Positions 56,880 through 64,000 of a stretch of 64,000 bases of DNA are shown here, one piece after another. The translations under genes and the position numbers were made by a program. The notes under the pieces were generated by a model that worked only from the letters and a program-made list of their open reading frames with translations, searched no databases and had not been told where the DNA came from. The stretch lies in contig OZ253454.1 of assembly GCA_965261475.1 (NCBI GenBank), positions 558,001 through 622,000 on the forward strand. The letters run 5' to 3'. Source of the DNA: G965261475 sp965261475 [NCBI: bacterium] (GTDB lineage Bacteria > SAR324 > XYD2-FULL-50-16). Positions within the stretch are counted from its first letter, which is position 1. The number at the start of each line of letters is the position of its first letter.

Positions 56880-57568
56880 TTTTTTGCAAAGTGAGTAACA
56901 CAAGCACCACAAAAATTATTTTGATAATTTATAGAACAAAAACCTATTTTTTTTAATTTTATTTTTAGCGTTTTAGCATCAGGGTAATTTTTGGTAGATT
57001 CTGGAAAATAAGCAAGCATTTTGCTTTGAGGCATTAATATTTTTTCTATTTTAGGTAGCAAATAAAAAAAACCAAAATCAAAACATTGTTTTGCTACAGG
57101 GAATGTTACTTTTCCCATATCTAAAGATCCAAAACACCCTCCTTTTTTTAAAACCCTATAGATTTCTTGTAAGCCAAAATCTAAATCTACTAAATTTCTT
57201 AATCCAAAACCTACGGCAATAGCTGAGATAGAATTGTTAGCGTAAGGTAAGGGAAGTATATCTCTTAAGCAAAATTCTACACGAGATTTTTTTTTTTTAG
57301 CAATTTGTAACATTTGCTTAGAAAAATCTAATCCAATAATTTTTTGATCTTGAGTGGCGTATTTTTCTAAATAAAAAGCAATATCTCCTGTACCACAACA
57401 AATATCCAAGATAGTAGTGTTTTTGTCTGGTATAATGTTATTTATTATTTTTTTTGCTAGTTTTTTTTTTAATAGGTGATGATTGCCGAGAGTAATAATA
57501 TTATTAAAAAGATTATAATTAGGTGCAAGTTTATTAAATCCTGCTTGGATAAATTGCTTTTTGTCCAT
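56876..57568 (-). CDS. ubiE: Demethylmenaquinone / ubiquinone C-methyltransferase
   Basis: 230 residues. SAM motif LDICCGTGDIAFYL, the family block YNLFNNIITLGNHHLLKK near the N-terminus, and VGFGLRNLVDLDFGLQEIYRVLKKGG are diagnostic of UbiE/MenG. It methylates the quinone ring. Whether ubiquinone or menaquinone is made cannot be told from this gene alone. The downstream EamA gene overlaps by 4 bp. Confidence 0.93.
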   Translation of the reverse strand: MDKKQFIQAGFNKLAPNYNLFNNIITLGNHHLLKKKLAKKIINNIIPDKNTTILDICCGTGDIAFYLEKYATQDQKIIGLDFSKQMLQIAKKKKSRVEFCLRDILPLPYANNSISAIAVGFGLRNLVDLDFGLQEIYRVLKKGGCFGSLDMGKVTFPVAKQCFDFGFFYLLPKIEKILMPQSKMLAYFPESTKNYPDAKTLKIKLKKIGFCSINYQNNFCGACVTHFAKK

Positions 57569-57621
57569 ACTTATTCAAGTATATATAATTGCTTTATTTT
57601 TTGCAAAATATCTTTAAGAGA

Positions 57622-57650
57622 TTGTACTTCCTTTATAAAGTACTTATGAT
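57622..57650 (+). promoter_or_regulatory. Candidate promoter of tkt
   Basis: -35 TTGTAC (3 of 6) at 57622-57627, 17-bp spacer, -10 TATGAT (5 of 6) at 57645-57650, 27 bp before the ATG. An AGTAC/GTACT inverted repeat spans the spacer. Confidence 0.35.
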
Positions 57651-57676
57651 AAATAATAGGTTATATTTATTGAATA

Positions 57677-59659
57677 ATGAGTGCAAAATTTAATGATTTA
57701 GATTTACAATCTATTAACACTATTCGTGCATTTTCTATAGACGCAGTAGAGCAAGCAAAAAGTGGACACCCTGGTATGCCTTTAGGTAGTGCTTCTTTGG
57801 CGTATGTATTGTGGAAACATTTTATAAGATTTAACCCACACAATCCCAACTGGCTCAATAGAGATAGGTTTGTTTTATCTGCAGGACATGGCAGCATGTT
57901 ACTCTATTCTTTATTGCATCTTTGTGGTTATTCGCTATCTTTAGAAGAAATAAAAAATTTTCGACAATTAGGCAGTTTAACACCAGGGCACCCAGAATTT
58001 GGTTTAACGCCTGGCGTAGAAGTTACCACAGGACCTTTAGGACAAGGAATAGCAAACGCTGTAGGTATGGCAATTACACAAAAATATTTAGCAGAAGTTT
58101 TTAACAAACCAGAGCATAAAATTATAGATTATAATATTTTTGTACTAGCTGGTGATGGTTGTTTACAAGAAGGTATTAGCCATGAAGCTTGTTCTTTAGC
58201 TAGTAATTTGGGATTGGATAATCTGATTTTAATACACGATAATAATCACATAACAATAGATGGCGATATCACGCTTTCTTCTTGTGATGATCAAATAGCC
58301 TATTTTCGGTCAAAAAATTGGCATACTATAGAATTAAAAGGTGATGGTAATGATTTAGAAGCTATTTTTGAAGTTTTACAGGGAGCTATTAACCTGCAAA
58401 AGAAACCAGTATTTTTATCCTTAGAGACTTGTATAGGATATGGTAGCCCGCATAAAGCTGGTAGTGAGAAAGCACACGGATCGCCTTTAGGAGAGGAGGA
58501 AATTATACTTACTAAAAAAAAATTAAATCTCAAAGAAAAAAGAAAATTCACTGTGGCATCAGATGTAGCAGAAAATTTTCAATCTATCAAGGAAAGAGGC
58601 ATGGCTAAAGCAAATGCCTGGAGTATCAAGCTTAAAGAATATGCTAAAGATTTTCCTCAAGAGTATAAATTATTACAAAATCCTTTTCCAACGAAGTGTT
58701 TGATAGATACAATAGCAGAGATAGACTTTAAAAATAAGATAATTTCTACGCGAGCATCTTCTGGAGTAGTATTGGATCATATTATGCCAAAATTTCCTCT
58801 AATTTTAGGTGGCTCAGCGGATTTATCTGGATCCAATAACACTGGGTTTTTAGGCATGGAGTTTTTTTGTAAAGAAAATTATAAAGGCAGATATATCAAT
58901 TATGGAATTAGAGAACATGCCATGGGCGCTATTTTGAATGCTATTGCAATTTCACCTTTACTTCGTGCGTACGGTGGAACTTTTTTGTGTTTTTCAGATT
59001 ATATGAGACCTGCTATTCGTCTAGCTGCTTTATCAAAATACCCTTCTATTTTTGTGTTTACTCACGATAGTATAGGATTAGGAGAAGATGGACCTACTCA
59101 TCAACCCGTAGAACACTTAGCAGCTCTAAGAGCTATACCAAATTTAGCTGTATTTCGTCCTGCAGATGCTTTTGAAGTAAAATACGCTTGGCAATATGCT
59201 CTACAAGCTAAACTACCAACAGCTATAGTTTTGAGTAGGCAAAATCTTCCTGTTATGCAAGATAATGTAGACGCACAAAAAGGAGCTTATATTTTATTAA
59301 ATGCTAATAACCCTGATTTTATTTTTATGGCAACAGGATCAGAGGTATATTTAGCAATAGAAGCAGCTAAAGAACTGCAAAAAAAAAGTATTGCAGTTCG
59401 TGTGGTGAGCATGCCTTGCTGGGAAATTTTTGATAAACAACCTCTGACTTATCGAGAAAGCGTCATACCCACCACAAAAATAAAAAATAGAATTGCAATA
59501 GAGGCAGGAATTAGGCAAGGTTGGGATAAGTATTTAGGAGCAAATGGAAAATTTATAGGAATGCAAGATTTTGGAGCTTCTGCACCAGCTAAAGATTTAT
59601 TTAAGTACTATAAAATTACAGTAGCAGAGATTATTAAAACAACTCAACAAACCGAGTAA
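57677..59659 (+). CDS. tkt: Transketolase
   Basis: 660 residues. ThDP-binding GDGCLQEGISHEA, SGHPGMPLG and SAGHGSML at the N-terminus, the pyrimidine-domain HDSIGLGEDGPTHQPVEH, and a C-terminal domain with SMPCWEIFDKQ. It moves two-carbon units in the pentose phosphate pathway. It needs thiamine diphosphate, the product of the thiN enzyme at the other end of the window. Transcribed alone. Confidence 0.97.
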   Translation: MSAKFNDLDLQSINTIRAFSIDAVEQAKSGHPGMPLGSASLAYVLWKHFIRFNPHNPNWLNRDRFVLSAGHGSMLLYSLLHLCGYSLSLEEIKNFRQLGSLTPGHPEFGLTPGVEVTTGPLGQGIANAVGMAITQKYLAEVFNKPEHKIIDYNIFVLAGDGCLQEGISHEACSLASNLGLDNLILIHDNNHITIDGDITLSSCDDQIAYFRSKNWHTIELKGDGNDLEAIFEVLQGAINLQKKPVFLSLETCIGYGSPHKAGSEKAHGSPLGEEEIILTKKKLNLKEKRKFTVASDVAENFQSIKERGMAKANAWSIKLKEYAKDFPQEYKLLQNPFPTKCLIDTIAEIDFKNKIISTRASSGVVLDHIMPKFPLILGGSADLSGSNNTGFLGMEFFCKENYKGRYINYGIREHAMGAILNAIAISPLLRAYGGTFLCFSDYMRPAIRLAALSKYPSIFVFTHDSIGLGEDGPTHQPVEHLAALRAIPNLAVFRPADAFEVKYAWQYALQAKLPTAIVLSRQNLPVMQDNVDAQKGAYILLNANNPDFIFMATGSEVYLAIEAAKELQKKSIAVRVVSMPCWEIFDKQPLTYRESVIPTTKIKNRIAIEAGIRQGWDKYLGANGKFIGMQDFGASAPAKDLFKYYKITVAEIIKTTQQTE

Positions 59660-59684
59660 AATCTATATTTTGTATTTTTTATCT

Positions 59685-59727
59685 AATAACAATAAACTAG
59701 ATCTTTGTCTTAAGTTTTATTGTTATT
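59685..59727. terminator. Bidirectional terminator between tkt and the SDR gene
   Basis: Inverted repeat AATAACAATAAAC / GTTTTATTGTTATT (one bulge, 12-13 bp) with a 16-nt loop lies between two convergent genes, its right arm touching the SDR stop codon. The arms are A- and T-rich, which suits termination in both directions. Confidence 0.5.
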
Positions 59728-60496
59728 ATGTTTGACCAAGAGTACGGTAGATGATAGTTAAGATATTATTTGGTATATTGCGTATTACAAGCATTACCCA
59801 TCTCCAGTAAGATGGTATGTAAATTACATATTTTTGTTGTAAAATCGCTTGGAGAATGGCAGCTGCAACATCATGAGTAGTAGCGTAATATTTTTTTTGT
59901 AGATGAGCTGTCATAGGTGTTTTTACTAAAGCAGGACGAACATCAATAACTTTGACTTTAGATACAGCTAATCTAAGTCTTAATCCTCTTAAAAAACTAG
60001 CTACCATGGCTTTAGAAGAAGCATAAATATAGTTTGTGTGATTGCTATTGTCGACTGCTATTGAAGTGATAGTAACGATACTTCCTTGTTTTTCTTGTTC
60101 CATTTTATCTGCTATAAACTCTAATGCAAAGAGCGTAGCAACAATGTTAGTTTGTATAGTTTCCTGTAGTAGTTCCCAATTTTTTTCTGCAAGTTTTTGT
60201 TTTGGTAAAATACCATGTGCTATTAGAGCAATATCAATTTTAGTTTTTTGAAAAATACGGGTTAGTTTATTTTTTAATTCTGGTAAACTATTAGCCTGAA
60301 AACTATGAATATCTACTAGGCTTGCACCTAAATATGTTAGTTTTTGTTTCAGAGTAGTTAGCTTCTCTTTATCCCTTGCTAATAAATATAACTCGTATTT
60401 TTCTTTAGCAAACAAAACCGCAGTAGCTTGAGCTATAGCAGAGGTAGCTCCAATAATTAGTACTTTTTTTTGGATTATAGTAGTCGAAACAAGCAC
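59726..60496 (-). CDS. Short-chain dehydrogenase/reductase
   Basis: 256 residues. NAD(P) loop GATSAIAQATA, catalytic YxxxK in YIYASSKAMVAS, and TITSIAVDN holding the active-site Ser. The GATSAIA start is shared with the DprE2-like group of reductases, but the substrate is unknown. A hydrophobic C-terminus (WRWVMLVIRNIPNNILTIIY) suggests membrane contact. The start is GTG. It lies 12 bp after hpf. Confidence 0.82.
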   Translation of the reverse strand: MLVSTTIIQKKVLIIGATSAIAQATAVLFAKEKYELYLLARDKEKLTTLKQKLTYLGASLVDIHSFQANSLPELKNKLTRIFQKTKIDIALIAHGILPKQKLAEKNWELLQETIQTNIVATLFALEFIADKMEQEKQGSIVTITSIAVDNSNHTNYIYASSKAMVASFLRGLRLRLAVSKVKVIDVRPALVKTPMTAHLQKKYYATTHDVAAAILQAILQQKYVIYIPSYWRWVMLVIRNIPNNILTIIYRTLGQT

Positions 60497-60508
60497 AATA
60501 TTTTAATA

Positions 60509-60811
60509 TTATTTTTTTCTTAGCAACTTCGACCAAAATCCTTTACGACTTCTTCTAATTGGCTTTTTTATTTTTGAATAAACCTTGTTAATAGATTTGT
60601 AAACATTTGTATATCTATCTTCTGTAGCTTGATATGTTTCTTTACCACCTACCAGGACTGCCTTGACTACAATGTTATGATGTTCTTCGGTGAGTGTTAT
60701 TTTTAAATGAAAGTCATCTCTAAATCTATCTAGTCTATTAAATTTTTTTTGAATATGTTTTTTTACATTTAAATTCGGAATAAATTTTTTTCCTACTATA
60801 TCTATTTTCAT
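60509..60811 (-). CDS. hpf: Ribosome hibernation-promoting factor, short form
   Basis: 100 residues. A single HPF/RaiA domain (LNVKKHIQKKFNRLDRFRDDFHLKITLTEE...YQATEDRYTNVYKSINKVYSKI) with a basic tail and no C-terminal dimerisation domain. Short HPF works with RMF in some bacteria to form 100S ribosomes; RMF is not seen here. It overlaps yidC by ATGA (60808-60811), so its synthesis is coupled to that of YidC. Confidence 0.88.
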   Translation of the reverse strand: MKIDIVGKKFIPNLNVKKHIQKKFNRLDRFRDDFHLKITLTEEHHNIVVKAVLVGGKETYQATEDRYTNVYKSINKVYSKIKKPIRRSRKGFWSKLLRKK

Positions 60812-62568
60812 TTTTTATTTTTTCGTAAATTCTTGATATTTTGTTTTAAAATTTTCTTTTTTTCTTGTATTGTTTGTTTTTTGGTTTCTGTCACTGGTTC
60901 TATTTTAATTTTATTGATAATGTGTTGCTGACCTATACTAATAATATTACTAGTTAGCCAATATAGTACTAGACTAGCAGGAAAACTAAGAAAAAAGAAA
61001 GTCATCATTACAGGCAGCCACTTAAAAATTTTTTGTTGAGTAGGATCCATATTAGCGGCTACAGGTGCTAGTTTTTGCTGCAGGTGCATAGAAAGACCCA
61101 TTAGCACTGGTAACACATAAATAAAATCAGATTGTGATAAATCTTGAATCCAAAAGATAAAAGGACTTTGTCTTAGCTCTATAGCGGGAATTAAAGCAGA
61201 ATATAAGGCAATAAAAATAGGAATTTGCAATATTAAAGGTAAGCAACCTCCTAGTGGGTTTATTTTGTGTTTTTTGTAGATAGCCATCATCTCTTTGTTA
61301 AATTTTTCTTTATTGCTCCCATATTTTGCTTTGAGTGCCTGTATTTTTGGACTAAAAGCAGACATTCTTTTCATGGATTTCATCCCCTTATAAGTAAGAG
61401 GAAAAATCATTAATCTTACTAAAATAGTCAGTAAGATAATAGCAATCCCCCAGTTAGGAATGATATTGTAAAACCATCTTAAGGCTATGAGCATTGGTTG
61501 CCCTAAAAAATCAAAGGTCAAATCTAAACTTTGTATTAAACTATTGCTAAAAAGTGACATTTGTTTTTTTTCTTTAGGTCCTATAAAAATTTCAAATTCT
61601 GTTTCCCATTTTTCTCTTGCGTTCAAAATTCTTTTGGTAGATACCAACTCCAAAAATGGAATGGTGACCTGTTTAGTTTTAAAAAGTTGAGTTGTATGAT
61701 CTAGTTTGATCTTCCATCCTTCAGACATTGTTTTTAAGGCTTGAATAAAGTAAATATCCATCATTCCTACCCAATCAAATTTGTCCCAAGAATTATTTTT
61801 GCTTAAATCATCTCCATCGTAAAGATCTAAGTCCTTGTCGTAATAGATGGCAAATCTTGTTGGTCTTGCTTGGTAATCGGCTTCATTTAACTCTCCTCCA
61901 GAGCCTATTACAAAAGAGGGTTCTACAGGTAATGTTTGATCAGTGTTGTTGAATACAGTAATATTATTTTTTATCAAGTATTCCTTAGCGTTAAAAAAAA
62001 ATCTTTTTTCTATAATTACACCTGTTTCACTCACTGCACGAAAGACAACTGTTTTTGCTCCTTGAATTGTAGTGTCTATTTGGTTTGTTTCAAAGTATAA
62101 AGTTTCTCCTTGTTGCAAGAAAAATTGCCAAGGTAATTTTTTGCCTAAGAGGTTGCTAGGGTCTATCATTTGAATTTTCTTATCTGGGTCGTAAGATCTT
62201 TTGATGGTTGGTTTTCCTAAAATACTGTTCCAAGCAATTTTAAGAAAATTAAGTTTTGGCTCTGAACTATGCTTATATTCTTTAAGAATAAAAGATTCTA
62301 AAACGGCACCTCTAGTATTAATCTTGGCTTCAAATAAATCAGATTCTAGAGTTAAAATTCTTCCCTTTGTATCGTTGTTTTTTAGTATCGTTGTTTGTTT
62401 TTTTACTTCGTTATTGATTTGTTGTGTATTTTGTTGAAAAGGAATCGCAACAGGTGTTTTTTGAGGAGGAGTTTTTTGAGTTATAGTACTTGTAGGTGGA
62501 AAAATTAAATAGTATGCAATAATAATAATTGTAGAAATCAAAAACGCAAAAATAATATTTTTATTCAT
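60808..62568 (-). CDS. yidC: Membrane protein insertase YidC
   Basis: 586 residues. An N-terminal anchor (5-24), the large periplasmic domain of Gram-negative YidC (about 60-340), then the five-helix insertase core with NWGIAIILLTILVRLMIFPL, GGCLPLILQIPIFIALYSAL and PASLVLYWLTSNIIS, and a basic tail. It inserts membrane proteins alone or with Sec. It comes 2 bp after yidD. Confidence 0.97.
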   Translation of the reverse strand: MNKNIIFAFLISTIIIIAYYLIFPPTSTITQKTPPQKTPVAIPFQQNTQQINNEVKKQTTILKNNDTKGRILTLESDLFEAKINTRGAVLESFILKEYKHSSEPKLNFLKIAWNSILGKPTIKRSYDPDKKIQMIDPSNLLGKKLPWQFFLQQGETLYFETNQIDTTIQGAKTVVFRAVSETGVIIEKRFFFNAKEYLIKNNITVFNNTDQTLPVEPSFVIGSGGELNEADYQARPTRFAIYYDKDLDLYDGDDLSKNNSWDKFDWVGMMDIYFIQALKTMSEGWKIKLDHTTQLFKTKQVTIPFLELVSTKRILNAREKWETEFEIFIGPKEKKQMSLFSNSLIQSLDLTFDFLGQPMLIALRWFYNIIPNWGIAIILLTILVRLMIFPLTYKGMKSMKRMSAFSPKIQALKAKYGSNKEKFNKEMMAIYKKHKINPLGGCLPLILQIPIFIALYSALIPAIELRQSPFIFWIQDLSQSDFIYVLPVLMGLSMHLQQKLAPVAANMDPTQQKIFKWLPVMMTFFFLSFPASLVLYWLTSNIISIGQQHIINKIKIEPVTETKKQTIQEKKKILKQNIKNLRKNKK

Positions 62569-62570
62569 AA

Positions 62571-62852
62571 TTATTTTTTTGGTAGCAAGTCAATGCCTCC
62601 TTTACAAAAAGGATGGCAACGTATAATTCTTAAAAAAACATAATAAAGACCAAAGATTCTATACTCTCTAATAGCTTGCAAAGTGTAGCTTGAGCAAGAA
62701 GGGTAGAATCTACAACAAGAGGGTAAAAGAAAAGAAATAAATTTTTTATAAAATAAAATTAATAGCACTAGTGGAAAAAGAATAATTTTTTCTATTTTAA
62801 TGAGTTTGTTTTTGAAAAATAATAAATTGGCGAATTGCATTTTGTATGGCAT
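62571..62852 (-). CDS. yidD: Membrane protein insertion efficiency factor
   Basis: 93 residues as read from an ATG at 62850-62852. The family core FYKKFISFLLPSCCRFYPSCSSYTLQAI and CHPFCKGGIDLLP is complete, with the three conserved cysteines. The start is uncertain: the first ~15 residues overlap the end of rnpA by 56 bp, and an ATG four codons in (62840) is possible. Usual YidD proteins are 70-85 residues. It helps YidC-dependent insertion. Confidence 0.9.
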   Translation of the reverse strand: MPYKMQFANLLFFKNKLIKIEKIILFPLVLLILFYKKFISFLLPSCCRFYPSCSSYTLQAIREYRIFGLYYVFLRIIRCHPFCKGGIDLLPKK

Positions 62853-63159
62853 TAAACGATATTGCTTGCTTGTTTTGAACTGTATTTTTATTTATTATCG
62901 GACGAATAGTGCAATGAATTTTAAATTTTAACACTGTAGAGTTTCTTATGACTTCTCTAACTTGTCTTTTAAAGCGATTCCGTCTTACAGCATTACCAAA
63001 CTTTTTAGAAACCTTAATTAAAACTTTTGTATCTTTCCTTTCTAAATAACAAAAAACAAAAGGATAAAAAGTTATTCTTTTTCCATTTTTAAAAAGTTTC
63101 TGTATTTGCTGGTATTGTTTTAGACGAAATTTTCTTGAAAAATTAAAATATTTAGGCAC
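62797..63159 (-). CDS. rnpA: Ribonuclease P protein component
   Basis: 120 residues. The RNR motif is in [21 protein letters not shown]. Together with RNase P RNA it matures tRNA 5' ends. The start is GTG at 63157-63159, inside the last codons of rpmH in another frame (8-bp overlap), the common rpmH-rnpA arrangement. Confidence 0.93.
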   Translation of the reverse strand: MPKYFNFSRKFRLKQYQQIQKLFKNGKRITFYPFVFCYLERKDTKVLIKVSKKFGNAVRRNRFKRQVREVIRNSTVLKFKIHCTIRPIINKNTVQNKQAISFNAIQNAIRQFIIFQKQTH

Positions 63160-63286
63160 TTAAAATTTTTCTTCCTTTTCTTCTTCTAGCTTTAATTACG
63201 TTGTTTCCATCCTGAGTACTCATCCTATGACGAAACCCATGCTTCATTTTTCTTTTTCTTTTGTTAGGTTGGAATGTTCGTTTCAT
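63152..63286 (-). CDS. rpmH: 50S ribosomal protein L34
   Basis: 44 residues, read directly from the minus strand. [22 protein letters not shown] at the start and [12 protein letters not shown] at the end are the full L34 pattern. It starts the rpmH-rnpA-yidD-yidC unit often found near the replication origin, but the upstream gene here is a citramalate-type synthase and not dnaA. Confidence 0.97.
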   Translation of the reverse strand: MKRTFQPNKRKRKMKHGFRHRMSTQDGNNVIKARRRKGRKILSA

Positions 63287-63319
63287 TTTGGTACATCAAA
63301 ATACTATTATACAGGTACA

Positions 63320-63348
63320 CTTATACAAGATATTGTAACCAATGTCAA
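63320..63348 (-). promoter_or_regulatory. Promoter of the rpmH operon
   Basis: Minus-strand -35 TTGACA (63343-63348, perfect), 17-bp spacer, -10 TATAAG (63320-63325, 5 of 6). It is the best sigma-70-type promoter in the window; the leader would be about 25 nt. Confidence 0.75.
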
Positions 63349-63404
63349 TAGAACTTTTTTGAAAGCACAGTAGCTTTTTAATATATAATTGCTTAAAACT
63401 ATTT

Positions 63405-64000
63405 TCATGTTTCGCTTTTGTAAAGTTTATAGATAAAGGAATCTGTAAGCGCAATATATGAAGCTCTGATAATATCGCTAGAAACACCAACTGTAGTCCA
63501 ATTTTTTTTACCATCGCTAGTAGTAATTAACACTCTAGTCTTCGCAGCAGTGCTTTGAGATTTATTTAAAATACGCACTTTATAATCTTTTAGCGATAAC
63601 TCACTAATTTCAGGATAAAAATTAATCAAAGCTTTTCTGAGAGCGTTGTTGAGTGCATCTACTGGTCCTGAGCCTGAGCTAGCTGTATGAAATAAATTTC
63701 CTTTGGCCTTAATTCTAACAGTTGCCTCTGTATATGGTTCGTTTTCAAAAGAACGTCTACCATCATAGACTTGGTAGCCATCTAGCACAAAATATTGTTT
63801 TAGGGTTTGTTTGATTTTTGCGATTAGTAATTCTAAACTTGCCTCTGCACCTTCATAAGAATAACCTGTATTTTCTAATTTTTTTAGTTCTTTGATAATA
63901 TCTTTTAATTGTGGATCCTTTTCATTTATTGTTAAGCCTCTTTCTTGTATCTTATAGCGCAAGTTAGCAATGCCGCTTAATTCACTAATCAATACTCTTC
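63405..64000 (-). CDS. cimA: Citramalate / 2-isopropylmalate synthase, C-terminal part
   Basis: The visible 198 codons are the 3' part of a longer gene; the reading frame is open to the window edge (RVLISELSG before a TTG at 63992). GLTINEKDPQLKDIIKELKKLENTGYSYEGAEAS and the C-terminal regulatory domain with SGSGPVDALNNALRKAL are typical of the LeuA/CimA family, more like the citramalate synthase (CimA, TIGR00977-type) subgroup. It would make (R)-citramalate from pyruvate and acetyl-CoA for isoleucine. The catalytic HMGL-like domain lies outside the window. Confidence 0.8.
   Translation of the reverse strand, partial: RVLISELSGIANLRYKIQERGLTINEKDPQLKDIIKELKKLENTGYSYEGAEASLELLIAKIKQTLKQYFVLDGYQVYDGRRSFENEPYTEATVRIKAKGNLFHTASSGSGPVDALNNALRKALINFYPEISELSLKDYKVRILNKSQSTAAKTRVLITTSDGKKNWTTVGVSSDIIRASYIALTDSFIYKLYKSET

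Noticed and set aside
56880-56912. Upstream start for the EamA transporter
   Set aside because: It adds a non-conserved Cys-rich tail and loses the ATGA coupling with ubiE.

Overview
The window is an AT-rich (about 30% GC by eye), gene-dense piece of a Gram-negative bacterial chromosome. It carries about 57 protein genes, two tRNA genes and several regulatory RNAs or sites, and no insertion sequence, prophage or CRISPR array. An outer membrane is implied by lpxK, two lipoproteins, YidC with a large periplasmic domain, PpiD and a PilB-type ATPase. The lineage is not certain. Two F0 b-type subunits, one with a cleavable-looking signal peptide, together with glutathione reductase, UbiE and long-form HisG, point to a proteobacterial, perhaps deltaproteobacterial-like, organism with a compact genome. 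Many genes overlap by ATGA junctions, convincing Shine-Dalgarno sequences are rare, and GTG/TTG starts are common.

Layout. 1-334: 5' part of thiN (minus). 403-2907: spore-photoproduct-lyase-like radical SAM protein plus a sigma-54 activator. 3028-7076: MFS transporter and a pitrilysin-like peptidase. 7066-11414 (minus): lipoprotein, murG, yhhQ, tas, tRNA-Leu(GAG), rpmB, with a plus-strand terminator at 11131-11164 that no known gene explains. 11568-17194 (plus): csaA-like gene, upp, pgk, a betaine-homocysteine methyltransferase that looks inserted, tpiA, gor. 17221-25230 (minus): argE, comEC, pilB, ligE, L10 leader, rplJ, rplL, tRNA-Leu(CAA), aminotransferase.

25573-30902 (plus): mltG, plant-type ferredoxin-NADP reductase, ppiD, a ZapB-like coiled coil, a lipoprotein. 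30911-35357: leuS and an LtaS-type sulfatase. 35459-36139 (minus): YugP-type Zn peptidase, back to back with the overlapping cluster lpxK-hisE-hisG-rsmD-hyp-tyrS (36148-40863). 41082-47149: F1F0 ATP synthase genes b', b, delta, alpha, gamma, beta, epsilon (no a or c subunit here) and a ferredoxin. 47586-51937: trkA-trkH, a zinc-ribbon protein, coaBC. 52270-53148: htpX. 53152-57568 (minus): smr, rpsD, lysS, an EamA transporter, ubiE. 57677-59659: tkt. 59726-64000 (minus): SDR, hpf, yidC, yidD, rnpA, rpmH and the 3' part of a citramalate/isopropylmalate synthase.

Most of the content is housekeeping: glycolysis and pentose phosphate, ATP synthesis, K+ uptake, translation, envelope assembly and proteolysis. 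Items that stand out are: the SPL-like enzyme without the catalytic cysteine, paired with an activator whose receiver domain is degenerate; a putative DNA-uptake group (comEC, pilB and a periplasmic ATP-dependent DNA ligase); a codon-atypical bmt gene between pgk and tpiA; and a possible unannotated structured RNA at about 11020-11164.
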